64,000 bases of DNA from NCBI RefSeq assembly GCF_018294505.1, contig NC_057798.1:368397370-368461369 (forward strand), written 5' to 3'. The notes under the pieces were generated by a model. That model made no database searches, was not told the DNA's origin, and saw only the letters and a program-made list of their open reading frames with translations. Source of the stretch: Triticum aestivum (lineage: Eukaryota; Streptophyta; Magnoliopsida; Poales; Poaceae). Of this stretch, positions 35,677-46,076 are shown piece by piece. The translations under genes were made by a program, and so were the position numbers. Every line of letters begins with the position of its first letter. Within the stretch, counting starts at the first letter, position 1.

Positions 35677-37227
35677 AACCCACAGGTCTTTTCCCAGGAT
35701 CTTACCTGACCCTTCTAATTATTCCGGAGCCATTCCTAATTCTTTTCGAGTTTGACATAAGAATGGATCCCATCAGTCAGATGCTTTCCAAGATCAATTT
35801 CAAATCATTTTCATTGTTGCCTCAACCTCTTCGCTTTTTCGTTCCCCCGGAGTGCCTTAACAAATTTTGGTGGTGTTTCTCGTCGTCATTTGAAGACCGA
35901 AGAAGAGTTTTTCCTCTAAACCTTGTTCATTCTCTCGAATATTCGTGGTTCTAGCTTCATGTTATCCTCGCGAATTATTCCGTTTGTTAGATATTCTTTT
36001 CTTAACCATCTGGAGTATGTCAGGAGTTGTTTTTTTCCATTTCTTTTCACCAGAGGCCGTCATTCCAGAAGAATTCTTCGTCCTCACTTTTCAGCTACCG
36101 TTATCCAATTATCCCGGTGCTTCATTCAAGTGTTCTTCAATCAGCTCATGATCTCTTTATTCTTTTGCATCTAAATCCCCTATAACATATTGGTTCTTCT
36201 AATTCTTCCCGGTGATTCATTCTCTTTCATCAGTCATTTTCGAATTCTTACAGTGGTTCGTTCAAGATTCTTTTTCTTTGATTATCTTTTTAATCCATTC
36301 GTTCTTTCCAATCATACCGGTGGTTCAGTAAGACCTTCTCAAATTTGCGTTATGTCACTTCTCAATCCTTTTCAACAAGAATAAGTTGCATGCCAAATCC
36401 GGTTGTCATCAATTGAATTTGATGAGGATAAGCATAATGTAATTCTTATTCTTATTTCATCATCGTCAAGTAATCCCTTTCTTCGGAGTTTGTTCTTGGT
36501 GAATAAATTCTAGTTCCAAGTGTTTTCATCTTTTCTTTCCGGAGTTCAAATTTCCTCGGCCATGTCAACGAAACCCCCATCTAAATCATCGCAAGGCTCA
36601 TCTTATTCTTTCATCCTTCATTCCTATCTCATCTTCTTTTGTCACCGGAGTTCTTCTTGGTGGGTCTTCATGATTCAATTCATTCTTCAAGAGTTCATCA
36701 AAATTTTGTTGGAAGAGTTCAAGTATCTTTTCTTCTCGCGTCTCGAAGTGCAAATAATTCTCCGTATTTCTTTTGAAGTGGAGTTTTGCATTTCTTCGTT
36801 CTTCTCGGCTATTCAGACATTGGTTCTGGTATAATTTCACCTCAAGTTTTGAGTTGTTTTTGATAAGTACACAACAATCTTATTCATTAATTGTTGATTT
36901 TCTCAACAACTCTGTTCAATCCTTCCTTCTAAGTTCTTTTCATTCCACCCTCTCAAGCTCATGTTCTATTCCTCCATGTTTCAGCCGGAGTGCTACCTAA
37001 ATCCTTTCAGTCTTATTTGTTTCTTATCTCGTTCTAACCGGAGTGGTTTCATAGTCTATCTGATTCCGTGGGCTTTCGATTCTTGTCATTCATGTCGTTC
37101 CTCTCTTCTTCTCGAGTGCTCTCGATTCTTTGCTTCTTCATTTGAGTTCTTGTTTCACCTCATCCCTTTTCCCTTCCGTCTCGGTCCTAAGATCTCGGGA
37201 CGAGATCTCTTGTTAGTGGAGGAGTGT
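35677..37227 (+). other. Internal region of element c (non-coding)
   Basis: T/C-rich DNA with recurrent CCGG(A/T)G words and no meaningful ORF. It ends with a purine-rich segment (GGACGAGATCTC then GTGGAGGAGTGT, 37199-37227) adjoining the TG of the 3' LTR, a plausible polypurine tract. Confidence 0.6.
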
Positions 37228-40200
37228 TGTAACGCCCCGGATTCGATGCGCCAGGTGTCCGCCAGTTATTCGCCTTCATTGCCATGTCGTTTGCTTGCGT
37301 GTTGCATTTTGTCATGTCATCATGTGCATCTCATTTTGCATACATGTTCATCTCATGCATCCGAGCATTTTCCCCGTTGTCCGTTTTGCAATCCGGCACT
37401 CCTATGTCCTCCGGCGTTCCCCTTTTGTCTCTTGTTGTGAGCGGGTGTTAAACTTTCTCGGAATGGCCCGAGGTTTGCCAAGCGGCCTTGGTACACTACC
37501 GGTAGACCGCCTGTCAAGTTTCGTGCCATTTGGAGTCCGTTTGATACTCCAACGGTTAACCGGGGAACCGTAAAGGCCTCTTTTGTTTGCAGCCCAACAC
37601 CCCTCCAAAGTGGCCCAATAACCCAGCCAAACCACCTCCATGCTCTCGGCCGTTCGATCACGATCGTGTGGGTGAAAACCGCACCTCATTTGGACTCTCC
37701 TAGCTCCCTATGCCTATATAAACTCCCTCTTCCCCGAAATTCTCGGTCTAACCCTAGCCTTCCTCTTCCTCGCGCCGCCGGACACGTCCAACCCCATGCC
37801 GGACATGTACACCGCCCCAGTCACTCCGACCAATCGGAGGAGGCCACATCACCCCGCCGCCGCCGCTAGCCAACCAGGTGCTGCCACCTCACCCGCGCCC
37901 ACACCCTCTCTCTCCTCCCTTCGCTGCGGCCCTGCGGAGCCCGCGGAGGCCCTCCCGGCCCGCTCGGCTGCCGCCGCCGGNNNNNNNNNNNNNNNNNNNN
38001 NNNNNNNNNNNNNNNNNNNNNNNNNNNNNNNNNNNNNNNNNNNNNNNNNNNNNNNNNNNNNNNNNNNNNNNNNNNNNNNNNNNNNNNNNNNNNNNNNNNN
38101 NNNNNNNNNNNNNNNNNNNNNNNNNNNNNNNNNNNNNNNNNNNNNNNNNNNNNNNNNNNNNNNNNNNNNNNNNNNNNNNNNNNNNNNNNNNNNNNNNNNN
38201 NNNNNNNNNNNNNNNNNNNNNNNNNNNNNNNNNNNNNNNNNNNNNNNNNNNNNNNNNNNNNNNNNNNNNNNNNNNNNNNNNNNNNNNNNNNNNNNNNNNN
38301 NNNNNNNNNNNNNNNNNNNNNNNNNTCCCCCGCGAGCACCGACCCCGCCGCCTGCTCGCCGCGCGCTGCCGCCTCTAGCGCCGCCCGCTGCCCGGCTCGC
38401 CAACTCTAGCGACCGGATCTTCCCGGGTCCGGCCTCTCCCTCGCCGGACTCGCCTCCCCTCGCCCCGTGCCGGCGTCCTTGGCGTCCCCGGACCTCCTCT
38501 GCTCCCGCGCCCCTCTCCGGCTTCCTCCTCGCCGCCCCACCTCGCCGGAGGAGCTCGCCAGAGTTCCTCTCCGGCCTGATCCAGCGAAGTGGGATCAGAT
38601 CCACCAATGCACCGAACCAAATGGCGCCCCGACCCCGGATCTCCTCGTCCCGGAACTCCTCCGTCCATTTTTCCCGGGGTGAGATTTCTGCTAAGTCCCA
38701 GTTTTTCAATAATATGTGCCCATGTTTGCCATGCCATAACTTCATGTGTGCTGCTCCGTTTTGTTCATATGATATATAAAAATGTTCAATGGGAGATGCT
38801 CTTCATTTATTTCCATTGTGACATGTTCATTTGAGTTCATCTTGATGCCCTAATCATCGTTGCAAGAGTGCTATATGATGTTAAATGCTGTCTGTTAACA
38901 GAACTTGGTGATTTGTCTTTTTCATTTTATTTTGTGTGTTCATCTTATGAGCTTGATGTCTACATGAGTTTTGATCTAAATCATGCCATCTGTACAGTGG
39001 TGCAATCTATGTATTTTTGTGTGTCTTGTAGTGAGTGCATAGAGCTCGTGAAGTAGGGTACTTGCTGTTGTTGTTTTGCTAGGCTGAATCTGCTATATCC
39101 TGATGCTATGTAAACATGCTGCTACAAGTCATTCTGTGCATAATATGGATATGTTCACTAAGGATGTTTTGTTATACATGTCATGCTCTATCCATACATG
39201 GCCTTTTTTGCATTTATAGCCTTCAGTAGCTTGTTGTAATCGTGCCCCAAAATTGCTAAATAATGTTGCTGTCAGCGTGTTAACATTAAGATCAGTTTTG
39301 CCAGGTGCTTTTCTAGTGCTCCATGCACCCTATGAACTTGCTATTGCGATGCCTAGCTTCATAATCATGTATTATTACTTTTGGTTACCTTTTCATGCCA
39401 TGTATTTCTCTTTGGTGAGTGGTACAAGCTCACGAACATGCCTACTTATTGTTGTTCCTGCCATGTCTGAATCTGTCATGTCATTTTCCGTGTTTGCATG
39501 GATGCTACCATCTTTTCTGTTGATCTTTGGAATTAGTTTAGTAAGGGAGTTTTGTTATTTGTCTTTAGTACTAGCATGCCATGCTTTTTTTTTCCATGAT
39601 AAGTTCCTATAACATGTTGGTTGATAGCCCCAAACATTGCAACCTGATGTTATTTCTGCTAAGTCTGTAAACTGTTATTATTTGCAATCTTGCCATGTCC
39701 TTTTGAGCATGTTATATTGTTTTATGGAGATAGCTCAGTGTTCATGTTTTGTCATGCTTTACCTGTATTTCATGCCCATGCCTTTTGTCCTTACGTTGAG
39801 ATGTTGTAGCATATTGTTTTGATGCTTGCAAGATGCCTAGTTGCTGTTTTGGACAGCTTGTCCTTTAAACTTGTATTGTGTGTATGTGTTGAACCGTTGC
39901 TCCGTTTTGAGTGTGCTCTATATGAAACTTTCTTAGGGTTGCATGTAGTTTCATATTATCATGTTGCATCCTTGTTTTGAGATATTTGCTTGGTGTTTGA
40001 ATGCATTTTGCATCAATGCCATGTTTAACTTGTTTTGTTTATATCTTCTAGGCCGTAGCTCCGAATTAAATGAACTTTATATGTAATTTGACTAGAATCT
40101 CGTGTAGATCATCTTGGTGCATCTTAACTTGCTGTTTAACAACTTGAACATAAGGTTTATTCAGTTCTGGACCAATTTCTAAATTTGCATATGAGGACTT

Positions 40201-42050
40201 ACCGGAATTGTTATATGTTGTTTCCAGCCTCATTTAAACTTGCTTTGATATGTTGCTCTTATATGCATCATCTCTTGCCATGAGGAGCATCATGTAGTCT
40301 TGTCTTGCATCATACTTGGTTGAGCATCATGTCATGTATATGTGTGGTGTGTTTACCATGTTGTGTGCTTCTTCTCGATAGTTCCTGTTTCATTGCGATC
40401 GTGAGGATTCGTTCGTCTACGCTTGGTTCGACTTCATCCGTTCGTCTTATTCATGGACTCGTTCTTCTTCCTTGCAGGATTTCAGGCAAGATGACCGTCA
40501 CCTTGGATCTCACTACTATCATTTCTATGCTAGTTGCTTCATTCTATCGCTATGCTGCGCTACCTATCACTTGTTCCTCAAGCCTCCCAATTTGCCATGT
40601 CAGCCTCTAACCTTTTCACCCTTCCTAGCAAACCGTTGCTTGGCTATGTTACCGCTTTGCTCAGCCCCTCTTATAGCATTGTTAGTTGCAGGTCAAGTTG
40701 AAGATTGCTCCATGGTGGACAAGATTATGTTGGGATATCACAATATTATGGGTGGAAGACTCGGCCTTATGCCTGGTATTTTGTTCCACTCTTGCCGCCC
40801 TAGTTTCCGTCATACCGGTGTTATGTTCCTTGATTTTGCCTTCCTTACACGGTTGGGTGATTTATGGGACCCCCTTGACAGTTTGCTTTGAATAAAACTC
40901 CTCTAGCAAGGCCCAACCTTGGTTTTACCATTTGCCTCACCACCACCTACTTTTCCCTTAGGAGTCGCTCTCTCGAGGGTCATCTTTATTTTAGCACCCC
41001 CGGGCCAGTGCTTCTCTAAGTACTGGTCCGAACCGAGCCTCCTGCGGGGCCCCCTCAGGGAAACTCGAGGTCTAGTTTTACTTGTAGCCTGTCTCATCCG
41101 GTGTTGCCCTGAGAATGAGATATGTGCACCTCCTATCGGGATTGTCGGTGCATCGGGCGGCTTTGCTGGTTTTGTTTTACCATTGTCGAAATGTCTTGTA
41201 AACCAGGATTCCGAGACTGATCGGGTCTTCCTGGGAGAAGGAATATCCTTCGTTGACTGTGAGAGCTTGTGATGGGCTAAGTTGGGACACCCCTGCAGGG
41301 TATAAACTTTCGAGAGCCGTGACCGCGGTTATGTGGCAGATGGGAATTTGTTAATGTCCGGTTGTAGATAAATTGACACCAGATTCGAATTAAAACGCAT
41401 CAACCGTGTGTGTAGCCGTGATGGTCTCTTTTCGGCGGAGTCCGTGAAGGCAACACGGTTTTGGGTTATGTTTGACGTAAGTAGGAGTTCAGGATCACCT
41501 CTTGATCATTGCTAGCTTCACGACCGTTCCGTTTGTTCTCTTCTCGCTCTTATTTGCGTATGTTAGCCACCATACTTGCTTAGCCGCTGCTGCAACCTCA
41601 CCACGTTACCCCTTCCTTTCCCATTAAGCTTTGCTAGTCTTGATACCCATGGTAATGGGATTGCTGAGTCCTCATTGCTCAAAAATTACTACAGCAACAG
41701 TGGCAGGTACAGGTTATACGATGATCATGATGCGAGAGTGATGTTTGCTTGTTTTGGAGTTCTTCTTCCGCTTCTTCTTCGATCAGGGGATAGGTTCCAG
41801 GTCGGCAGCCTGGGCTAGCAGGGTGGATGTCGTTTGAGTTTCTGTTTGTGTTTCATCTATAGTCGGATGGTGCTCTTATGTAAGATGATGTTGTATTCGT
41901 GTGGCATTGTATGCCTTATGTATGTATCCCTATCTATTATGTAGTGTTGATGTAATGATATCCACCTTGCAAAAGCGTATCAATATGCGGTTCTATCCTT
42001 GGTGGGACCTTCGAGTCTCTTTAGGATAGTATCGCATATTGGGCGTGACA
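37228..42050 (+). repeat. 3' LTR of element c (4.8 kb)
   Basis: TGTAACGCCC to GGGCGTGACA, 4823 bp including 345 N. The final 378 bp (41673-42050), missing from the 5' LTR, is T/G-rich and ends in the terminal CA. No protein frame is shared between the two LTRs. Confidence 0.88.
37981..38325. other. Assembly gap (345 N) in element c 3' LTR
   Basis: Flanks align to 32185 and 32300 in the 5' LTR, where only about 114 bp lie between. The missing piece is GC-rich in the other LTR, which may explain why it failed. Confidence 0.95.
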
Positions 42051-42260
42051 TGATCCCTGCGGCTTATAGCTTTCGGGTTTCCTGGACGATGAAGGCCTGC
42101 TTCTCGGTGGACTGACGACGAGCCTTTTGCTTTACTGGCCGCACATTTGGACATATCCTCAGGTGGTGCTCGATTATCCTCCTTGGGACCCCAGCCAGGT
42201 GTTTGGGTTCCCAAGCGAATACATCCTTGTTTGCTCGCAAAAAGTCGATCAACGCTTCCT

Positions 42261-42697
42261 CTTAATCCTGAGGTAGGCCAGCCCCTATGGTGAAGGTGGC
42301 GCTGGCCGTCCCATCCTAGCAGACCGGCACTTGATTCGTCTCGGCTCGGTCTTGGGAGAACAACTGCTTCTTCTTGGCCGGCGCTGCTTCTGGAGCCTCC
42401 TGACCCTTCTTCTTGCCGGGCAGCGTGGACGCAGCTGTCCTGAAGGTGAGTTTGAGGGCCTGCACCGCGCCTTTGGTGTCCCCTGCCACCATGAGGACAC
42501 TGTTGCTGCCAGGCATCTTCATGAGGTTGAACACAGGGTGTGTTGCAGCCATAAACTGGGCCAAGTCCGGGTATCCCAGGATAGCATTGTACGATAGGTC
42601 GATCTTGGCGATGTCGAAGTCGATGAGCTCGGTGCGGTAGTTGTCCCGGGTCCTGAAGGTGACAGGGAGACGGATCTGCCCAAGGGGCCTGGTGGGG
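42261..42697 (-). pseudogene. Gypsy protease C-terminal part of E0
   Basis: On the minus strand: LGQIRLPVTF, then FDIAKIDLSYNAILGYPDLAQFMA. The AILG-x-P segment is the C-terminal hallmark of a retropepsin. The active-site DTG/DSG part should lie further right but is cut off by element d. Downstream is a Lys/Glu-rich linker toward RT. The enzyme would cleave the Gag-Pol precursor. Confidence 0.75.
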
Positions 42698-44269
42698 TGA
42701 TACATCTCCAACGTATCTATTATTTTTGATTGTTCCATGCTATTATATTACCCCTTTTGGATGTTTATGGGCTTTATTTTACACATTTATATCATTTTTG
42801 GGACTAACCTACTAACCGCAGGCCCAGCCCGTATTGCTGTTTTTTTCCTATTTCAGTATTTCGAAGAAAAGGAATATCAAACGGAGTCCAAACAGAATGA
42901 AACCTTCGGGGGCATTATTTTTGGAACGAACGTGATCCAGAGGACTTGGAGTGCAAGCCAAGAAGCAGCCAAGGCGGCCACGAGAGCGGAGGGTGCGCCC
43001 CCTATAGGGCGCGCCCCCTGTCTCGTGGGCCCCTCGGGCAGCCACCGATGTACTTCTTCCTCCTATATAAGCCTACGTACCCCGAAAACATCCAGGGAGC
43101 CAACGAAACACAATTTCCACCACCATAACCTTCTGTATCCGCGAGATCCCATCTTGGAGCCTTTGCCGGCGCTCCGCCGGAGGGGGAATCGACCATGGAG
43201 GGCTTCTACATCAACATCCTTGCCCCTTCGATGAGTTGTGAGTAGTTTGCCACAGACCTACGGGTCCATAGTTATTAGCTAGATGGCTTCTTCTCTCGTT
43301 TTGGATCTCAGTACCATGTTCTCCCCCTCTCTTGTGGAGATCTATTCGATGTAGCTCTTTTTGCGGTGTGTTTGTCGAGATCCGATGAATTGTGGGTTTA
43401 TAATCAAGTTTATCTATGAGAAATATTTGAATCTTCTCTGAATTCTTTTATGTATGATTGAGTTATCTTTGCAAGTCTCTTCGAATTATCAGTTTGGTTT
43501 GGCCTACTAGATTGATCTTTCTTGCCATGGGAGAAGTGCTTAGCTTTGGGTTCAATCTTGCGGTGTCCTTACCCAGTGACAATAGGGGTTGGAAGGCACG
43601 TATTGTATTGTTGCCATCGAGGATAAAAAGATGGGGTTTATATCATATTGCATGAGTTTATCCCTCTACATCATGTCATCTTGCTTAAGGCGTTACTCTA
43701 TTCTTATGAACTTAATACTCTAGATACATGCTGGATAGCGGTCGATGTGTGGAGTAATAGTACTAGATGCAGGCAGGAGTCGGTCTACTTGTCACGGACG
43801 TGATGCCTATATACATGATCATGCCTAGATAATCTCATAATTATTCGCTTTTCTATCAATTGCTTGACAGTAATTTGTTCACCCATCGTAATACTTATGC
43901 TATCTTGAGAGAAGCCACTAGTGAAACCCTATGGCCCCCGGGTCTATCTTTTATCATATAAGCTTTCAATCTACTTTTATTTGCATCTTTACTTTTCCAA
44001 TCTATATTATAAAATACCAAAAATATATTTATCCTATCATACTATCTCTATCAGATCTCACTTTTGCAAGTGGCCGTGAAGGGATTGACAACCCCTTTAT
44101 TGCGTTCGTTGCGAGTTCTTTTTTTGTTTGTGTAGGTGCTGGGACTTTTGAGGATCCTCCTACTGGATTGATACCTTGGTTTTCAAAAACTGAGGGTAAT
44201 ACTTACGCTACTATTGCTGCATCACCATTTTCTCTTCAAGGAAAACCAACGCAAGCTCAAGACGTAGCA
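42698..44269 (+). repeat. 5' LTR of element d
   Basis: TGATACATCTCC to GACGTAGCA, 1572 bp. It has TATATAAG at 43064-43071. It is closely related to the LTR at 57531-59100 and more distantly to those of element b. Confidence 0.9.
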
Positions 44270-44280
44270 AGAAGGATTTC

Positions 44281-44298
44281 TGGCGCCGTTGCCGGGGA
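44281..44298 (+). promoter_or_regulatory. Primer binding site, Asp-tRNA type (element d)
   Basis: TGGCGCCGTTGCCGGGGA, 12 bp inside the LTR, identical to the site at 8463. Confidence 0.9.
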
Positions 44299-45031
44299 GG
44301 TCTTCGCTCAAGTCAAGACATACCAAGTACCCATCACAAACTCATCTCCCTCGCATTTACTTTATTTGCCATTTGCCTCTCGTTTTCCTCTCCCCCACTT
44401 CACCCTTTCCGTTTTATTCGCCCTCTCTTTCCCAATCTTCTCCTCTCTCTCTCTCGCTTGTCTTTTTGTGCGCCTATTTATCCTTATGGCTTTGCCTAAG
44501 AGTACCGACCTCCTTCTTAGAAGGTTGGAAGAGATTGAATTGAATATTAGAAGCTTTATGACTTTGCAATTTGAGCATAATAATTTCTTCAAAAAAGAGC
44601 TTAAAGAAGAAAAAGGTTTTATGGGGTTTAGGAATAAGGAGCTTGATGATATGTCTAAAGAATTTTATGGTTTGAACTCTCAAATTACCCGGCTTGAAAA
44701 TTCTATAGCCAAAATTTCTGATAAGCAAGCTATCTTAGTCAATAAGATGGGTGCCAAACCAGAAAAATTAGGTGAAAATAATGATGAGGATCTTAAAGTT
44801 ATTGATGTGTCCCCTATTAGATCTTTGTTTTGCAATATGAATCTTAATAATAATGGGACTGGAGATGAGTCAACTTTAGTTAGAAGGCGTCCCAATAATT
44901 CGGAATTTTTAGATCTTGATGCTAAATTTGGTAAAAGTGGGATTAGAGAGGTCATGACTTTAAATAGGATTGAACCCACTATCTCGGATTTCAAGGAATT
45001 TGATTATGATAATTGTTCTTTAGAAGGTTGT

Positions 45032-45503
45032 TATCGGTGTCAAAACCGGCGGATCTCGGGTAGGGGGTCCCGAACTATGCGTCTAGGCGGATGGTAACAG
45101 GAGACAAGGGACACGATGTTTTTACCCAGGTTTGGGCCCTCTCGATGGAGGTAAAACCCTACTCATGCTTGATTAATATTGATGATATGGGTAGTACAAG
45201 AGTTGATCTACCACGAGATCAGAGAGGCTAAACCCTAGAAGCTAGCCTATGGTATGATTGTTGTTCGTCCTACGGACTAAAACTCTCCGGTTTATATAGA
45301 CATCGGAGAGGCCTAGGGTTATATAGAGTCGGTTACAATGGGAGGAGATCTTCATATCATATCGCCAAGCTTGCCTTCCACGCCAAGGAAAGTCCTATCC
45401 GGACATGGGACGAAGTCTTCAATCTTGTATCTTCATAGTCCGGGAGTCCGGCCAAAGGTCATAGTCCGGCCATCCGGACACCCCCTAATCCAGGACTCCC
45501 TCA
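45032..45503 (-). repeat. LTR of element e, left (element-sense 3' LTR)
   Basis: 472 bp. It begins TATCGG where the other LTR has TGTCGG, i.e. a lost terminal CA in element sense. The adjoining CAGGGGCTAC on the minus strand (about 45504-45516) is the likely polypurine tract. Confidence 0.9.
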
Positions 45504-45936
45504 GTAGCCCCTGAACCAGGCTTCAATGACGACGAGTCTGGCATGCAAATTGTCTTCAGCATTGCAAGGCAGGTTCCTCCTCCGAATACTTCATAGAAGA
45601 TGTTGAACACAAGGATAGTGTCCGGCTCTGCAAAATAAGTTCCACATACCACCGTAGAGAGAATAATATCTGCACAAATCTAATCTGCTGACGTATTCCG
45701 CAGCGTGACATCACGCCACAGCCAAGCCTTTATTCGAATCGTTTTACTGTTCCACCTCAGCACGTTTAGCGAGACGATTTCCTTGGCACGTCTTGTCAAA
45801 GCAGAGATCGTGTCCCCTTATTCCGGGATTCTCATCAATACGAGCGTGGGTAACCCAACTGTGCCTTTGGTACGACTCCCTGATTGAAAGCGAGTCCCAA
45901 ACGGTTATGGGGAGGGCTCTTGGTATTCAACCTCTT

Positions 45937-45943
45937 TATAAAG
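45937..45943 (+). promoter_or_regulatory. TATA box of the antisense gene in element e
   Basis: TATAAAG within CCTCTTTATAAAGAG, about 140 bp before the first ATG of the antisense gene. It faces gag. Confidence 0.5.
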
Positions 45944-46076
45944 AGACTAAGGCTTGACTCCTTTCTTTTCAATTCAATCGAATCCGCCCCTCGCCTCGAG
46001 TTCCAACACCCAAAGCTCCAGTTTTAGGCGCTTCGGACCTTCGATGGTGTCCGGCTCCGACCTTCAAGGCCGGTGG

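Larger units (their letters stand above)
31427..42050 (+). mobile_element. Element c: long-LTR retrotransposon, TSD TGACC/TGATC
   Basis: Two long LTRs flank a 1.55 kb non-coding centre. The right end is GGGCGTGACA, and the left end of the intact LTR is TGTAACGCCC (here GGTAACGCCC). The flanking 5 bp are TGACC (31422-31426) and TGATC (42051-42055). Excising the element restores E0's RT frame, which confirms the boundaries. There is no gag or pol, so it is non-autonomous. It is related to element a. I do not recognise the family. Confidence 0.88.
30349..42260 (-). pseudogene. pol: Gypsy reverse transcriptase of E0, split by element c
   Basis: The N-terminal part is at 42260-42056 (FLRANKDVFAWEP and the linker to RT). 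The rest is at 31426-30349. Removing element c and its duplicated 5 bp joins the two in frame. Motifs in the long block: LCVDFTNLNKAYP; FLDAFSGYHQI with a catalytic Asp; MPFGLRNAGATF; and AYVDNIVVKS. The last should be YVDD, but codon 31041-31039 reads AAT, so the second catalytic Asp of that motif is Asn. A stop also occurs just before element c's site. The enzyme would copy RNA into DNA; this copy cannot. Confidence 0.9.
5515..42697 (-). mobile_element. E0: minus-strand Tat-like Gypsy retrotransposon, split by nested insertions
   Basis: The surviving blocks are 5515-6762, 26404-31426 and 42056-42697. In element sense (right to left) they give protease, RT, RNase H, integrase, a 3' region with an antisense gene, a polypurine tract and an LTR. 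This is the Gypsy order, with integrase last. Elements b and c each sit between perfect or near-perfect 5 bp duplications, so removing them restores continuity. The right-hand part (gag and 5' LTR) was displaced by element d and is not found in this window. All domains carry frame breaks, so the copy is dead. Confidence 0.8.

Noticed and set aside
43931..44485. N-terminal extension of the element d ORF
   Set aside because: This stretch is the end of the LTR and the primer site. The coding start that fits is 44486.
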